Of a stretch of 64,000 nt of DNA, positions 1 to 11,062 are shown piece by piece. The notes beneath the pieces are model-generated. The model was given only the letters and a program-made list of their open reading frames with translations. It did no database searches and was not told the origin of the DNA. The translations under genes and the position numbers were made by a program. This DNA comes from Roseateles puraquae (GTDB lineage: Bacteria; Pseudomonadota; Gammaproteobacteria; Burkholderiales; Burkholderiaceae_C), in NCBI RefSeq assembly GCF_002205845.1, contig NZ_NISI01000001.1, forward strand, positions 806,001 to 870,000. Reading direction: 5' to 3'. Each line of letters starts with the position of its first letter. Positions within the stretch are counted from its first letter, which is position 1.

Positions 1-615
1 ACCGCGGCACGCGGGCAGCCGGACGTCGACACCCTGGCCCTCACCCAGCGCCTGGATGTGCAGGCGGCGCGCCTGGCACTGGAACAAGCGGCCCGCCAGA
101 CCCAGCTCGCCCAGACCACACGTTGGGTGTCGATGCTGGAGCTGGGCACGGTGCGCAACACGGCCAATGACGCGCCCGTGCAACGCGGCTGGGAGGTCAC
201 GCTGGAGCTGCCACTCTTTGGCCCCGGCCCCCTGCCGCGCGCGCAGGCGCTTGCCGCCGTTGCCGCGCACGAGGCCGCAGCCACCGCACTGCGCGCTCGC
301 TCCGAAGTGCGCGAGGCTTATGGCCTGTACCGCAGCGCCTGGGAGATCGCGCGCCAGCATCGTGACGAAGCCCTGCCGCTGGCACGCCGCATCTCCGACG
401 AACAACTGCGGCGCTACAACGCGATGCTGATCGGCGTCTTCGAGCTGCTGGCCGATGCGCGCGCCCAAGTAGCGGCCGTAAGCGCCGCTCAGGAGGCCTT
501 GCGTGACTTCTGGCTAGCCGAGGCCGATCTCGATCAAGCCCTGCTCGGCCCCGTCGCGCCGTCGCTCCCCCAGGCCGGCAGCACGCCCGCGGCGGCTGCA
601 GCCGCTGCCCACTGA
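1..615 (+). CDS. TolC-family outer membrane efflux channel, C-terminal part (5' end outside window)
   Basis: The reading frame is open from base 1 and ends at a TGA at 613-615, so this is the C-terminal ~204 residues of a larger protein. It is rich in Ala, Leu, Arg and Glu in long amphipathic helices, with a short strand-like segment (LELPLF followed by GPGPLPRAQ) in the middle. That is the helix-hairpin/strand pattern of the second half of outer membrane factor (TolC/CusC-like) subunits. The Ala-rich tail is typical of their disordered C terminus. It sits 15 nt before a multicopper oxidase gene on the same strand, suggesting a copper or metal efflux/detoxification operon whose pump genes would lie to the left. 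The family assignment is inference from fold pattern and context; substrate unknown. Confidence 0.7.
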   Translation, partial: TAARGQPDVDTLALTQRLDVQAARLALEQAARQTQLAQTTRWVSMLELGTVRNTANDAPVQRGWEVTLELPLFGPGPLPRAQALAAVAAHEAAATALRARSEVREAYGLYRSAWEIARQHRDEALPLARRISDEQLRRYNAMLIGVFELLADARAQVAAVSAAQEALRDFWLAEADLDQALLGPVAPSLPQAGSTPAAAAAAAH

Positions 616-630
616 ATTCCGAGGATTGCC

Positions 631-1995
631 ATGTTCAATCGACGCTCCCTGCTCGGCGCGGCCTCGCTCGCAGCCGTGTCCAAGGCGGCCCTGGCGGCCG
701 TGCCCGAACCCGTCATCCAGACCTCCCCTGACACGCAGGCGCCGCACCTGCCGCCCAACGGGCGCCCCTACAACCCGGTCGTCACCCTCAATGGCTGGAC
801 GACCCCCTGGCGCATGAACCAGGGCGTGAAGGAGTTCCACCTGGTTGCGGAGCCGGTGGTGCGCGAAATGGCGCCCGGCTTCAAGGCTCGGCTGTGGGGC
901 TACAACGGCCAAAGCCCCGGGCCCACCATCGAAGTGGTGGAAGGCGACCGCGTGCGCATCTTCGTCACCAACCGCTTGCCTGAGCCCACCAGCATGCACT
1001 GGCACGGCCAGCGCCTGCCCAATGGCATGGACGGCGTCTCCGGCCTGACCCAACCGGCCATTCCGCCAGGCAAGACCTGGGTGTACGAGTTCGTCGCCCG
1101 CCGCCCGGGCACCTTCATGTACCACCCGCATGCCGACGAGATGGTGCAGATGGCCATGGGCATGATGGGGCTGTGGATCACCCACCCCAAGGCACGGCAT
1201 CCGCAGATCGACGAGGTCGACCGCGACTACGCCTTCCTGCTGAATGCCTACGACATCGAGCCCGGCAGCGCGACGCCCAAGATCATGACCATGCTCGACT
1301 TCAACCTGTGGAGCTGGAATAGCCGCGTCTTCCCGGGAATCGCGCCGCTGGTGGCACGCCAGGGCGACCGCGTGCGCATCCGCATCGGCAACCTGACGAT
1401 GACCAACCATCCCATCCACATCCACGGCCATGAGTTCACCGTGACGGGCACCGACGGCGGCCCCGTGCCGCGCACCGCGCGCTGGCCCGAAGTGACGACC
1501 GATGTGGCCGTAGGCCAGATGCGGCAGATCGAGTTCATCGCCGACGAGGAAGGCGATTGGGCCTTCCATTGCCACAAGTCGCACCACACGATGAATGCGA
1601 TGGGGCACGGTGTGCCGACCATGATCGGCGTGGACCAGAGCGACCTCACCGAAAAGATCCAGCAACTCTTGCCGGACTACATGGCCATGGGCTCGAGCGG
1701 CATGCACGAAATGGCCCACATGCACATGCCCGGGCCTGACAACACCGCACCGATGATGACCGGCGACGGCCCCTTCGGCCCGATCGGCATGGGCGGCATG
1801 TTCAGTGTCCTGAAGGTGCGCCGCGGCCTCAAGCGCGGCGACTACAGCGACCCCGGCTGGTTCCAGCATCCCGCCGGCACGCTGGCCCGCGAGGTGGGCG
1901 ATGCACCGCCGGCGCCCCAAGCACCGGGCACCCCCGCCGAGCCGGCGTCAGCCGACGTGCAGGTGCGCAAGCCGCAGGGGCATCACGGGCATTGA
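631..1995 (+). CDS. Periplasmic multicopper oxidase
   Basis: 454 residues. The N terminus (NRRSLLGAAS) looks like a Tat signal, expected for a copper enzyme exported folded. All four copper-ligand blocks are visible: HWHG at 123-126, HPH at 165-167, HPIHIHGHEF from 260 and HCHKSHH at 313-319 followed by a Met four residues later, the type 1 copper axial ligand pattern. The enzyme should oxidise Cu(I) or organic substrates with four-electron reduction of oxygen to water. A Met-rich stretch (10 Met in residues 351-390, with interspersed His) resembles the copper-binding segments of CopA/CueO-type enzymes. The ATG follows a GAGGA-type ribosome site. It is downstream of and probably co-transcribed with the TolC-like gene. 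A laccase role on another substrate cannot be excluded. Confidence 0.9.
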   Translation: MFNRRSLLGAASLAAVSKAALAAVPEPVIQTSPDTQAPHLPPNGRPYNPVVTLNGWTTPWRMNQGVKEFHLVAEPVVREMAPGFKARLWGYNGQSPGPTIEVVEGDRVRIFVTNRLPEPTSMHWHGQRLPNGMDGVSGLTQPAIPPGKTWVYEFVARRPGTFMYHPHADEMVQMAMGMMGLWITHPKARHPQIDEVDRDYAFLLNAYDIEPGSATPKIMTMLDFNLWSWNSRVFPGIAPLVARQGDRVRIRIGNLTMTNHPIHIHGHEFTVTGTDGGPVPRTARWPEVTTDVAVGQMRQIEFIADEEGDWAFHCHKSHHTMNAMGHGVPTMIGVDQSDLTEKIQQLLPDYMAMGSSGMHEMAHMHMPGPDNTAPMMTGDGPFGPIGMGGMFSVLKVRRGLKRGDYSDPGWFQHPAGTLAREVGDAPPAPQAPGTPAEPASADVQVRKPQGHHGH

Positions 1996-2010
1996 GCCGC
2001 GCCCAAGAAA

Positions 2011-2037
2011 AAGCCCGCCGGGGCTGCCGGCGGGCTT
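2011..2037. terminator. Bidirectional terminator between the oxidase gene and tRNA-Ser
   Basis: A perfect 11-bp stem (2011-2021 with 2027-2037, GC core CCCGCCGG) has a 5-nt loop. It is flanked by an A-rich run on the left and T-rich bases on the right, so it can work on both strands. It lies between the converging oxidase gene (plus) and the serS/tRNA-Ser transcript (minus). Confidence 0.8.
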
Positions 2038-2041
2038 GTCT

Positions 2042-2132
<91 letters not shown>

Positions 2133-2185
2133 TGGTGTTGATCGCTGTGGTGCGAAGCCAGCCATTATAGCCAGCTTTTTCAGGC

Positions 2186-4531
<2,346 letters not shown>

Positions 4532-4532
<1 letters not shown>

Positions 4533-4975
4533 CACAGCACCCCGATCACTTGCACCTCGAAGCTGACCGGCTGGCCAGCAAGCGGGTGGTTGAAGTCGAA
4601 CAGCAGCGCTTCGTCGCCGAGCTCACGCACGACGCCGGCATAGCCGCCCTGCCCGTCCGGGCCCGGGAACTGCACCACATCGCCGACGTGATAGGTCTCG
4701 TCCGGGTCGCCGAGCTGACGCAGCAGCGACAGCTTGACCCGCTGCAGCAGCTCGGGGTTGCGATCACCGAAAGCCTCACCGGGCGCGAGCTCGAAGCGCT
4801 CGTGCGCGCCCTCGGGCAGGCCGATGAGGCGCGCCTCGATGGCAGGCGACAGCTGGCCGGCGCCCAGAGACAGCGTGGCGGGCTTGTCGTTGAAGGTATT
4901 GACGATGTCGGCGCCGTCCGGGCCCGAGAGCCGGTAATGCAGCGTGAGGAAGGAGCCGGCCTGGATGGGGTTCAT
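4532..4975 (-). CDS. fkpB: FKBP-type peptidyl-prolyl cis-trans isomerase (SlpA/FkpB-like)
   Basis: 147 residues. Cytoplasmic proline isomerase/chaperone of the short SlyD/SlpA class. It has the FKBP half-domain opening ([15 protein letters not shown]), the inserted-flap region with [22 protein letters not shown] and [12 protein letters not shown], and the closing [17 protein letters not shown]. No metal-binding His/Cys tail like SlyD, so it fits SlpA. The start ATG at 4975 gives the family N terminus; the frame is open further upstream but only as antisense to radC. Translationally coupled to ispH through TGATG. The 39-nt gap to radC must hold the divergent promoters or they lie inside the genes. 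Confidence 0.93.
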
Positions 4976-5014
4976 TGGCAAGGGTTGGAAGCGCTTGGCT
5001 AGACTGCCGATTTT

Positions 5015-5689
5015 ATGCCGCTGACCCACCTGCCCCCGGATGCACGCCCGCGCGAGAAGCTCCTCGCCCGGGGTCCGCAGGCGCTGGCGGACGCTGAATT
5101 GCTCGCCCTGCTGCTGCGCACCGGCGTTCAGGGCATGCCCGTGCTGCAGCTCGCCCAGAGCCTGCTGGACCGATTTGGCGGCTGGGCGGGCCTGCTGGCG
5201 ACCGACACCCAGCAACTCGGCCAGGTCAAGGGCCTGGGCCCGGCCAAGCGGGCGGAGATTGCGGCGGTGCTCGAGATCACCCGCCGCTCGCTCGGGCAGC
5301 GCTTGGCCGAGAAGGCCACCCTGACCGACGTCGGCACCGTCAAGACCTACGTGCGCCTGCACCTGGGCGGCCTGGGCCATGAGGTGTTCGCCGCCCTGTT
5401 TCTGGACGCCCAGCTGCGGCTGATCGCGCTGGAGACGCTGTTCCAGGGCTCGCTCACCTCCACCACCGTGCACCCGCGCGAGGTCGTCAAGCGCGCGCTG
5501 GCCCTGGGCGCCGGCGCCGTCATCCTCGCGCACAACCATCCCAGCGGCCATGCCGAGCCATCGCAGGCCGACGAACTGCTGACGCGGCGCCTGACCGATG
5601 CCCTCGCGCTGGTGGATGTGCGCGTTGTCGACCACCTCGTCGTGGGTGGCAACGAGGTCGTGTCCTTCGCCGAGCGGGGGCTGCTGTGA
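5015..5689 (+). CDS. radC: RadC family JAB-domain protein
   Basis: 224 residues, the usual length. A helix-hairpin-helix region (residues ~68-82, [16 protein letters not shown]) precedes an MPN/JAB domain with the metal motif [14 protein letters not shown] (His173, His175, Asp186) and a conserved Glu near 140. The fold suggests a zinc-dependent hydrolase, but the biochemical role of chromosomal RadC is not established despite the old DNA repair label. It overlaps the next gene by four bases (GTGA). Confidence 0.95.
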   Translation: MPLTHLPPDARPREKLLARGPQALADAELLALLLRTGVQGMPVLQLAQSLLDRFGGWAGLLATDTQQLGQVKGLGPAKRAEIAAVLEITRRSLGQRLAEKATLTDVGTVKTYVRLHLGGLGHEVFAALFLDAQLRLIALETLFQGSLTSTTVHPREVVKRALALGAGAVILAHNHPSGHAEPSQADELLTRRLTDALALVDVRVVDHLVVGGNEVVSFAERGLL

Positions 5690-6330
5690 GCAAGGTGGTG
5701 CGCAGCCTGGCGGACCTCAAGCCGTTGGCCCGGGAGCTCGCGGCCGCGCGGCTGGCCGCCGAGGTCGAGCGGGAGCGCGTGGCAGCCGCCCTGCGCCTGG
5801 CAGAGCAGGAGCGCCGGGTGTTTGAACTGACGGTCGGCCCGGTGACGCCCTTGCGCCAGGTCGACCGCGTGCTGCATGAACGCGAACAGCCCGCTCCCGA
5901 GCCGCGCCAGCGTGAGGCGGACGAGCGGGCCGTGCTGCTGCAGGCGTTGTCCGACGAGATCGACATCGACACCCTGCTCGACACCGACGAGACCCTGTCG
6001 TTCCGGCGTGACGGCATCAGCCTGGAGGTGGTGCGCAAGCTGCGGCGCGGCCACTGGGCACTGCAGGGCCAGCTCGACCTTCATGGCCTGCGCCGGGACG
6101 CGGCGCGCGAGGCCCTCGGCCAGTTCATCCACGACAGTGCGCGGCGCGGGCTGCGCTGCGTGCGCGTCATCCACGGCAAGGGTCACGGCTCGCCGGGGCG
6201 CGAGCCGGTGCTCAAGGGCCGGGTGCGCCGCTGGCTGGTGCAGAAGAACGAGGTGCTCGCCTTCGTGCAGGCCCGGGCCAGCGACGGCGGCGCGGGCGCC
6301 TTGATGGTGCTGCTGAACGGCACGACCTGA
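5686..6330 (+). CDS. Smr-domain protein (putative endonuclease)
   Basis: 214 residues. The N-terminal ~100 residues are charged and helical; the C-terminal Smr domain carries [11 protein letters not shown] (from 130) and [11 protein letters not shown] (from 161), the two conserved Smr motifs. Stand-alone Smr proteins of this type nick DNA or RNA. The start is a GTG overlapping the radC stop by four bases, so the two are translationally coupled; pairing of radC with an Smr gene is consistent with nucleic acid processing but the joint role is unproven. Confidence 0.9.
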   Translation: MSKVVRSLADLKPLARELAAARLAAEVERERVAAALRLAEQERRVFELTVGPVTPLRQVDRVLHEREQPAPEPRQREADERAVLLQALSDEIDIDTLLDTDETLSFRRDGISLEVVRKLRRGHWALQGQLDLHGLRRDAAREALGQFIHDSARRGLRCVRVIHGKGHGSPGREPVLKGRVRRWLVQKNEVLAFVQARASDGGAGALMVLLNGTT

Positions 6331-6372
6331 AGCCGGGCTGACGACTCACTGACGTGCAGTGGGGAAACTTGC

Positions 6373-6396
6373 CCGCGTCGCGCCGCCGCGACGCGG
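6373..6396 (+). terminator. GC hairpin, possible weak terminator of radC-smr
   Basis: A perfect 10-bp GC stem (6373-6382 with 6387-6396) has a 4-nt loop, 43 nt after the Smr gene. There is no T tract, so intrinsic termination is uncertain. Confidence 0.4.
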
Positions 6397-6406
6397 CCTA
6401 ACGCCA

Positions 6407-6436
6407 TTGACCGTGCGCTGCCCGCGGGGGTAGTCT
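6407..6436 (+). promoter_or_regulatory. Candidate sigma70 promoter for the TonB-like gene
   Basis: TTGACC at 6407-6412 is separated by 18 bp from TAGTCT at 6431-6436. The -35 box is good, the -10 weak (3 of 6). It lies 72 bp before the start codon at 6509. Confidence 0.35.
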
Positions 6437-6508
6437 GGCCCGCAACATGCCGCGGCGCCGCAAGCGTCTCGGGACACGAGGTTTCCACTGCCACCCCGAG
6501 GAGAGCCC

Positions 6509-7159
6509 ATGAACCTGTCCCGCCAATCGCCCGCCCCGACCCGCTACGCGGGCATCGGCCTGGTCGTCGCCCTGCATCTTGCGGGCATCTACGCGCTCAG
6601 TGCAGGGCTGATCAAGCCGACGGCCAGGCCGAACGACGTGACCACCCTGGTGCCGGTCAAGGACGTCGACTCGACCCCGCCCAAGCCGCAAGACCCGATC
6701 AAGGCGCAGCAGCCCACGCTGACGCCGCCGGTCATTCATCCACCCATCATCATGGACACCTGGGACGTGGCGCCCGCGGCACCCACCGCCTCGCCGGGCG
6801 TTGACACGGTGCCTGCCGTGCCGGGCGGCGCTGGCCTGGCCACCGGCGGCAGCGGCACGGCGGCCACGGTCATCCCTGCCGTGGCCGCCACCACCGGCAT
6901 CTCGGCGCCGGGCGCGGTCTGTTCGGTGATGCCGCGCCCTGAAGTGCCGGCCGTCAACTGGACGGGCGACGCGGTGCTGCAGGTCGTCGCCACGGTGCGC
7001 GGCGGTCGCGTGGTGCAGACCGATTTCCGCGTCACTCAGGGTGCGCTCGACGGCAAGACGCGCCGTGCACTGCAACGCTCGGTCGACACTGCCCTGGCGG
7101 GCTATCAGTGCCAGGGCGACGCGATGTTCCAGCAGGACTTCGCGTTCCGCATCGACTGA
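6509..7159 (+). CDS. TonB-like energy transducer protein
   Basis: 216 residues. An N-terminal membrane anchor (YAGIGLVVALHLAGIYALSAG, about 14-34) is followed by a Pro-rich spacer with Lys-Pro/Thr-Pro repeats (about 50-75), a Gly/Ala/Val-rich linker and a C-terminal segment resembling a TonB_C fold: a conserved Gly, VVATVRGGRVVQ, then a helix ending in ALAGYQC. Two cysteines (in GAVCSV and YQCQG) could form a disulfide in the periplasm. A strong GAGGAG ribosome site precedes the ATG. No exbB, exbD or TonB-dependent receptor is next to it, so it would borrow partners encoded elsewhere or have another role. Confidence 0.7.
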   Translation: MNLSRQSPAPTRYAGIGLVVALHLAGIYALSAGLIKPTARPNDVTTLVPVKDVDSTPPKPQDPIKAQQPTLTPPVIHPPIIMDTWDVAPAAPTASPGVDTVPAVPGGAGLATGGSGTAATVIPAVAATTGISAPGAVCSVMPRPEVPAVNWTGDAVLQVVATVRGGRVVQTDFRVTQGALDGKTRRALQRSVDTALAGYQCQGDAMFQQDFAFRID

Positions 7160-7187
7160 CGACGCCGTCGCCCCTCAGTTGGCCAGT

Positions 7188-9377
7188 TCAGCCGGCCTGT
7201 TCAGCCGGCTGCAGCGGCAGGCTGAGCACGAAGATCACCTCGCCCTCGCCCGGCTCATAGCGGATCTGCCCGCCATGGGCCCGGGCCACCTGGTCGACGA
7301 TGTACAGCCCCAGCCCCATGCTGCCGGGGTTGCGCGCATTGCGGATGGCGCTGCGCTTGAAGGGGTCGAACAGGCCTTCCACCAGCTCCTCGTCAATCGG
7401 CGCCGACGCATTGCGGATGTCGAGCTCCACCTGCCCTTGCACCTCACGCAGTGACAGCCGTACCAGCCCGTCGCCATGGTGGCGGGCGTTGCTCAGCAGG
7501 TTGGCCACCATCTGCAGGAAGCGCATGGGGTCGATGCGGCCCGGCAGGCTCGCCGGCAAGGCCGCGTGCACGGTCATGTCCGGGTAGGTCGCGCGCTGGT
7601 CATCCAGCAACTGGCCGAGCAAGGCCACCAGGTCCACATCCTCCCGGTCGATGGCCAGGCCCAGGCCGTTCTGGATGCGGGTGATGTCCTGCAGATCGCG
7701 CAGCAGGCGCTGCATGCGGTTGGTCGAGTTGCGGATCACGGTCGTGATCCGTCCCGCTGCCGGCTGGCGGTCCAAGGCCACGGAGGCCATGCTCAGCGCA
7801 TGCAGGGGGTCGCGCAGGTCGTGGCCCAGCACCGCCCAGAGCTGGGAGCGCAAACGGTCCAGTTCCAGCACGCGGTCTGCGTTCACGCGGCTGACGCTGT
7901 CCTGCAATTGCCGGGCGATTTCAAGCAGGGTGTCAGACCAGGGCACCGACGTGCCCCGCACGGTCTCGCGCCACTCGTCGAAGGAGCCGCGCGGCGTCAG
8001 CCGCGGGCCGAACGGCCCGTGCTGATAGACCTTCTCGGGCTTGCCACCCCAGCGGATGGTCTCGATCTGCTCGCGGCGAAGCGCCACCAGCCACCCCTGG
8101 CGCGCTGCATCGAATCGAAGCGCCAACACACCGCTGTACGCAGGTTCAGCCGCTGGCGGCAAGGCGTCGGCCCGATGGATGTGCACGAAGGGCTGATCCT
8201 GCACCTGCAGACGGTCAAGCAACTGGGCGGCCCAGGCTTCATCCACGCTGCCATGGGCGCGCAGCCGCCCCTCCTGGCTGACGAAGATCGCATCGGCCGC
8301 GAGGCTGTCGCCAATGGCGGCGGCCTCGCGCGCCAGCACATCGACTGCCTCGTGGCCCTGGGCGACCTGCGCGGCGACATCGGCCCGCAGCGCCGCCGCG
8401 CGAGCCACCGTCGATTCGCGCTCACGGGCATCGAAGGACTGCACCGAGGCCGCGATCAACTGCGCCACGACATCGCAAGCCATGCGCACCGCGTGCGGCA
8501 CATGCCACGGCGCCATGTGATGGCAAGCCACCATGCCCCACAAGCGCCCCGCCACCACGATCGACACACTCATGGACGCGAACACGCCCATGTTGCCCAG
8601 GTACTCGACATGCACCGGCGACACGCTGCGCAACACGCTGTGACTCAGGTCCAGTGGCGTGGCATGGCCCGGCGCCGCCAGCAGCGACACCGGCGTGTAG
8701 CCCACATCGGCGATCAGCCGCACGGTGTTGAGCACATACAGGCGCCGCGCCTGCGCCGGAATGTCGCTGGCCGGGTAACGCCTGCCAATGAACGCTTCAA
8801 GGTCCTCGCGGCGCGACTCGGCCACGATGTCGCCGCTGTCGTCATGCCGGAAGCGATAGGCCATGACACGGTCAAAGCCCGTCATCGCCCGCACCTCGTT
8901 CACGGCCACCTCAAGCAACCGTTCGATGTTCGGCTGGCGGCGCAGCTTGTCCATGGAGACGTAGGCCATCTGCGCGAACCGGCTCAGCCGATGGGCGCTG
9001 CCCGCGTGCCGCTCGAATTCGCACAGCACGCGGTCCGCATAGCTGTGCACGACGAGATCGAAGGCCTGACCGCCGATCGAGACCTCCCGCGTCTCGGGCA
9101 TGGTCTCGCCCCGATCCAGCAGCACGAGCGCCTGCCGGATGGCCTCGGGAATCTCCGGGTCCGCCCCCAGCGCGCCGGCCGCAGGCACCTCGCCCAACAC
9201 CAGGGCCAGCCCGAGCATGGTGTTCGCATTGGCGCTCATGGCCACCAGGCAGCCCGCGCGATCGAAGGCCAGCAGCGCGCCATGCGGCTGGATGGCGCCG
9301 GGGATGTGAATGGGCTCGCGGTCGCAGTTGTCGAGCGTCAGCGGCTCGGCGAAATTGCCGTCGACAGGCGGGGTCAC
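7188..9377 (-). CDS. bphP: Bacteriophytochrome sensor histidine kinase
   Basis: 729 residues. Red/far-red light sensor kinase that binds biliverdin. A PAS domain holds the chromophore Cys18 in DNCDREPIHIPGAIQPHG. The GAF domain has the YPASDIP motif (201-207) and SPVH (His256). The PHY domain (~320-480) has the tongue signature, WGGKP near 443 and PRGSF at 462-466. HisKA carries the phospho-His519 (LGHDLRDPL), and the C-terminal ATPase has the N box NLLSNARHHG and the GLGLYIV motif. The start is a GTG overlapping the stop of the response regulator gene by four bases; the frame extends 24 codons upstream but only inside that gene. No heme oxygenase gene (bphO) is in the window, so biliverdin must come from elsewhere. 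Confidence 0.95.
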   Translation of the reverse strand: MTPPVDGNFAEPLTLDNCDREPIHIPGAIQPHGALLAFDRAGCLVAMSANANTMLGLALVLGEVPAAGALGADPEIPEAIRQALVLLDRGETMPETREVSIGGQAFDLVVHSYADRVLCEFERHAGSAHRLSRFAQMAYVSMDKLRRQPNIERLLEVAVNEVRAMTGFDRVMAYRFRHDDSGDIVAESRREDLEAFIGRRYPASDIPAQARRLYVLNTVRLIADVGYTPVSLLAAPGHATPLDLSHSVLRSVSPVHVEYLGNMGVFASMSVSIVVAGRLWGMVACHHMAPWHVPHAVRMACDVVAQLIAASVQSFDARERESTVARAAALRADVAAQVAQGHEAVDVLAREAAAIGDSLAADAIFVSQEGRLRAHGSVDEAWAAQLLDRLQVQDQPFVHIHRADALPPAAEPAYSGVLALRFDAARQGWLVALRREQIETIRWGGKPEKVYQHGPFGPRLTPRGSFDEWRETVRGTSVPWSDTLLEIARQLQDSVSRVNADRVLELDRLRSQLWAVLGHDLRDPLHALSMASVALDRQPAAGRITTVIRNSTNRMQRLLRDLQDITRIQNGLGLAIDREDVDLVALLGQLLDDQRATYPDMTVHAALPASLPGRIDPMRFLQMVANLLSNARHHGDGLVRLSLREVQGQVELDIRNASAPIDEELVEGLFDPFKRSAIRNARNPGSMGLGLYIVDQVARAHGGQIRYEPGEGEVIFVLSLPLQPAEQAG

Positions 9378-9760
9378 GAGGCCGCCTGCGCGAGGCTCAG
9401 CACCTGGCTGAGTTGCTCGTGTTCGAACGGCTTCACGAGGAAGGCGCACGCGCCGAGTTCACGGGCCTGCGTCATGACCTTGTCGTCAAGCATGCCGCTG
9501 AGCACGACGACCTGGACGCCGGCGGTACGAGCGTCGGCCTTGACTTCGCTCAGCAGGGCCATGCCGTTGCCATCCGGCAGGTTGAGGTCGAGCAGCACGA
9601 TGCTCGGCCGATGCGTTTGAAGCGCCTCACGCGCCGTGGCGAGGTTGCGCGCGACGCTCGCGGTGAAGCCTTCGGTCTCGATCAGCAGGGCCAGCACCTC
9701 GGCGGCATCCAGGTTGTCGTCGACCACGAGCACGTGCGGAAACTCGGCAGTTGCGTTCAT
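9374..9760 (-). CDS. Single-domain response regulator
   Basis: 128 residues, a receiver domain and nothing else. Acidic pair Asp14/Asp15, phospho-acceptor Asp58 (VLLDLNLPDG), Ser88 and Lys110 (FLVKPF) are all present. It is the obvious partner of the phytochrome kinase, which begins inside its stop codon (GTGA). With no output domain it must act by protein contact, like CheY- or phytochrome Rcp-type regulators. The ATG at 9760 gives the normal N terminus. A 92-nt gap separates it from the haemoglobin gene upstream on the same strand. Confidence 0.93.
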   Translation of the reverse strand: MNATAEFPHVLVVDDNLDAAEVLALLIETEGFTASVARNLATAREALQTHRPSIVLLDLNLPDGNGMALLSEVKADARTAGVQVVVLSGMLDDKVMTQARELGACAFLVKPFEHEQLSQVLSLAQAAS

Positions 9761-9852
9761 TGGGCGGCATGCTAATTGCACACCAGCGCGGCGCCAGCAA
9801 CCGTTACAAAAACGTCGCGCGAAGCCGACCTCGCACCGCCGCTGTGCGCGCG

Positions 9853-10260
9853 TCAACCGCCGACGTTGCGCATCCAGTCGGCGGTGCCCGCGAAGGACTC
9901 GGCCAAGCGCGCCTGCAGCGCTGGATCGACATGGGTCTCTTGCATGGCCTGGCTCATGCAGGCCAGCCATTCATCGCGCTCGGCGATGCCGATGCGAAAG
10001 GGCAAATGGCGTGCCCGCAAACGCGGATGGCCGAAGCGGCTGATGTAGTGATCCGGACCGCCAAGCCAGCCACACAGGAACCAGAACAGCTTGTCGCGTG
10101 CACTGTCCAGCGTCGTGCCGTGGGCCGCGCGCAGGCGCGCATAGCGGGGCTCCAGGTCCATCAGGTCATAGAAGCGATCGACGAGCTCGCGCACCCGCGG
10201 CTCACCACCGATCCAATCGAAGGCCGTCGCGGGCGACGCCTCGGGCGCTGGCGCCGTCAC
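9853..10260 (-). CDS. Group II truncated haemoglobin
   Basis: 135 residues. Two-on-two globin binding haem; group II members bind O2 tightly and are linked to O2/NO chemistry or sensing. The proximal His is His85 in RARHLPFRI, Trp98 (DEWLACM) is the group II TrpG8, and Tyr31 (RFYDLMD) is the B10 position. The start is GTG at 10260, four bases after the stop of the MinD-like ATPase gene, so the two are likely co-translated. Its position between an ATPase and a phytochrome system is unusual for this family. Confidence 0.9.
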   Translation of the reverse strand: MTAPAPEASPATAFDWIGGEPRVRELVDRFYDLMDLEPRYARLRAAHGTTLDSARDKLFWFLCGWLGGPDHYISRFGHPRLRARHLPFRIGIAERDEWLACMSQAMQETHVDPALQARLAESFAGTADWMRNVGG

Positions 10261-10264
10261 CGCG

Positions 10265-11062
10265 TCAGCCGAGCAGCTTGGCCGCCAGGGCCTTGATGGC
10301 CTGGGCAGCGTCGCAGCCGGGGTAGTGCTCCAGCATGAGCTGGCGCTTGAGCACGGCCTGGCGCACCGCCGGGTCGGCCTTGACCTCACCGAGCAGTTCA
10401 AGCCGGAAGCCCGCGCCCGGCACCGCGCCGACAAAACGCTGCAGCACCTGCTGCAGCTGGCCACAGATGAGCTTGCCTTCACCCACGCGGTTGGCCTGGT
10501 TGACGAGCAGGCCCACGTGGCGGCGCTCCTGCTGCGTGGCCAGCACCTTGATGGTGGCGTAGGCGTCGGTCAGCGAGGTCGGCTCCGGCGTCGCCACGAC
10601 GAGCACGTCCTGCGCCAGCGAGATGGCAAACAGCACCACATCGGAGATGCCCGCGCCGGTGTCCAGCAGCACCCAGTCGAAGCGCGGCTTGACCAGGTCG
10701 ATGATGTGGAGCAGCTTGTCCCGCACCTCGGGCGTGAGGCGCGAGTACTCCACCATGCCCGAGCCGGCCAGCAGCACCGAGAAGCCGCCCGGCGCCGGCA
10801 GGATGGCCTGCTCCAGCGTGGCCTTCTCGGTGAAGACGTCATGCAGCGTCAGCTTGGGATGCAGGTTCAGCACCACGTCCAGGTTGGCCAGGCCCAGGTC
10901 GGCGTCCAGCACGAGCACCTTTTGGCCGCGTGCGGCCAAGGCTGCGGCCAGGTTGGCGGTGACGAAGGTCTTGCCCACGCCGCCCTTGCCGCTGGTCACG
11001 GCAAGCGTGCGGGCGCCGGAGCGTGAAGGGCGGGAGGCAGCAGGATCGGGAGTCGTGCTCAT
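10265..11062 (-). CDS. MinD/ParA-family ATPase, FlhG (FleN/YlxH)-like
   Basis: 265 residues. Deviant Walker A SGKGGVGKT (24-32) near the N terminus, followed by VLVLDADLGLANLDVVLNL and WVLLDTGAGISD, which match the FlhG/FleN branch of MinD-type ATPases more than plasmid ParA. Such proteins dimerise on ATP and set number or place of flagella or chemoreceptor arrays. Here it is not next to flhF or fliA but in an operon with a GGDEF cyclase (ATGA overlap) and a globin, facing cheRDB. The likely role is polar organisation tied to c-di-GMP or motility; this is inference. Confidence 0.85.
   Translation of the reverse strand: MSTTPDPAASRPSRSGARTLAVTSGKGGVGKTFVTANLAAALAARGQKVLVLDADLGLANLDVVLNLHPKLTLHDVFTEKATLEQAILPAPGGFSVLLAGSGMVEYSRLTPEVRDKLLHIIDLVKPRFDWVLLDTGAGISDVVLFAISLAQDVLVVATPEPTSLTDAYATIKVLATQQERRHVGLLVNQANRVGEGKLICGQLQQVLQRFVGAVPGAGFRLELLGEVKADPAVRQAVLKRQLMLEHYPGCDAAQAIKALAAKLLG

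Noticed and set aside
1-57. The TolC-like gene starting at the ATG at 58.
   Set aside because: The frame is open to base 1 and the encoded sequence continues the helical repeat, so the ATG is internal.
7476-9620. A plus-strand open frame of over 700 codons antisense to the phytochrome gene, and similar long antisense frames opposite ppsA, rnr, purA/hisZ, bamA and the oxidase.
   Set aside because: These are by-products of high-GC codon usage: His/Ala/Gly/Arg-rich with no family motifs or ribosome sites, and each lies opposite a gene with intact motifs.
10265-11062. Plasmid or chromosome partition parA with a nearby replication origin.
   Set aside because: No parB, parS or origin-like repeats nearby; the sequence resembles FlhG/FleN and sits in a sensory cluster.
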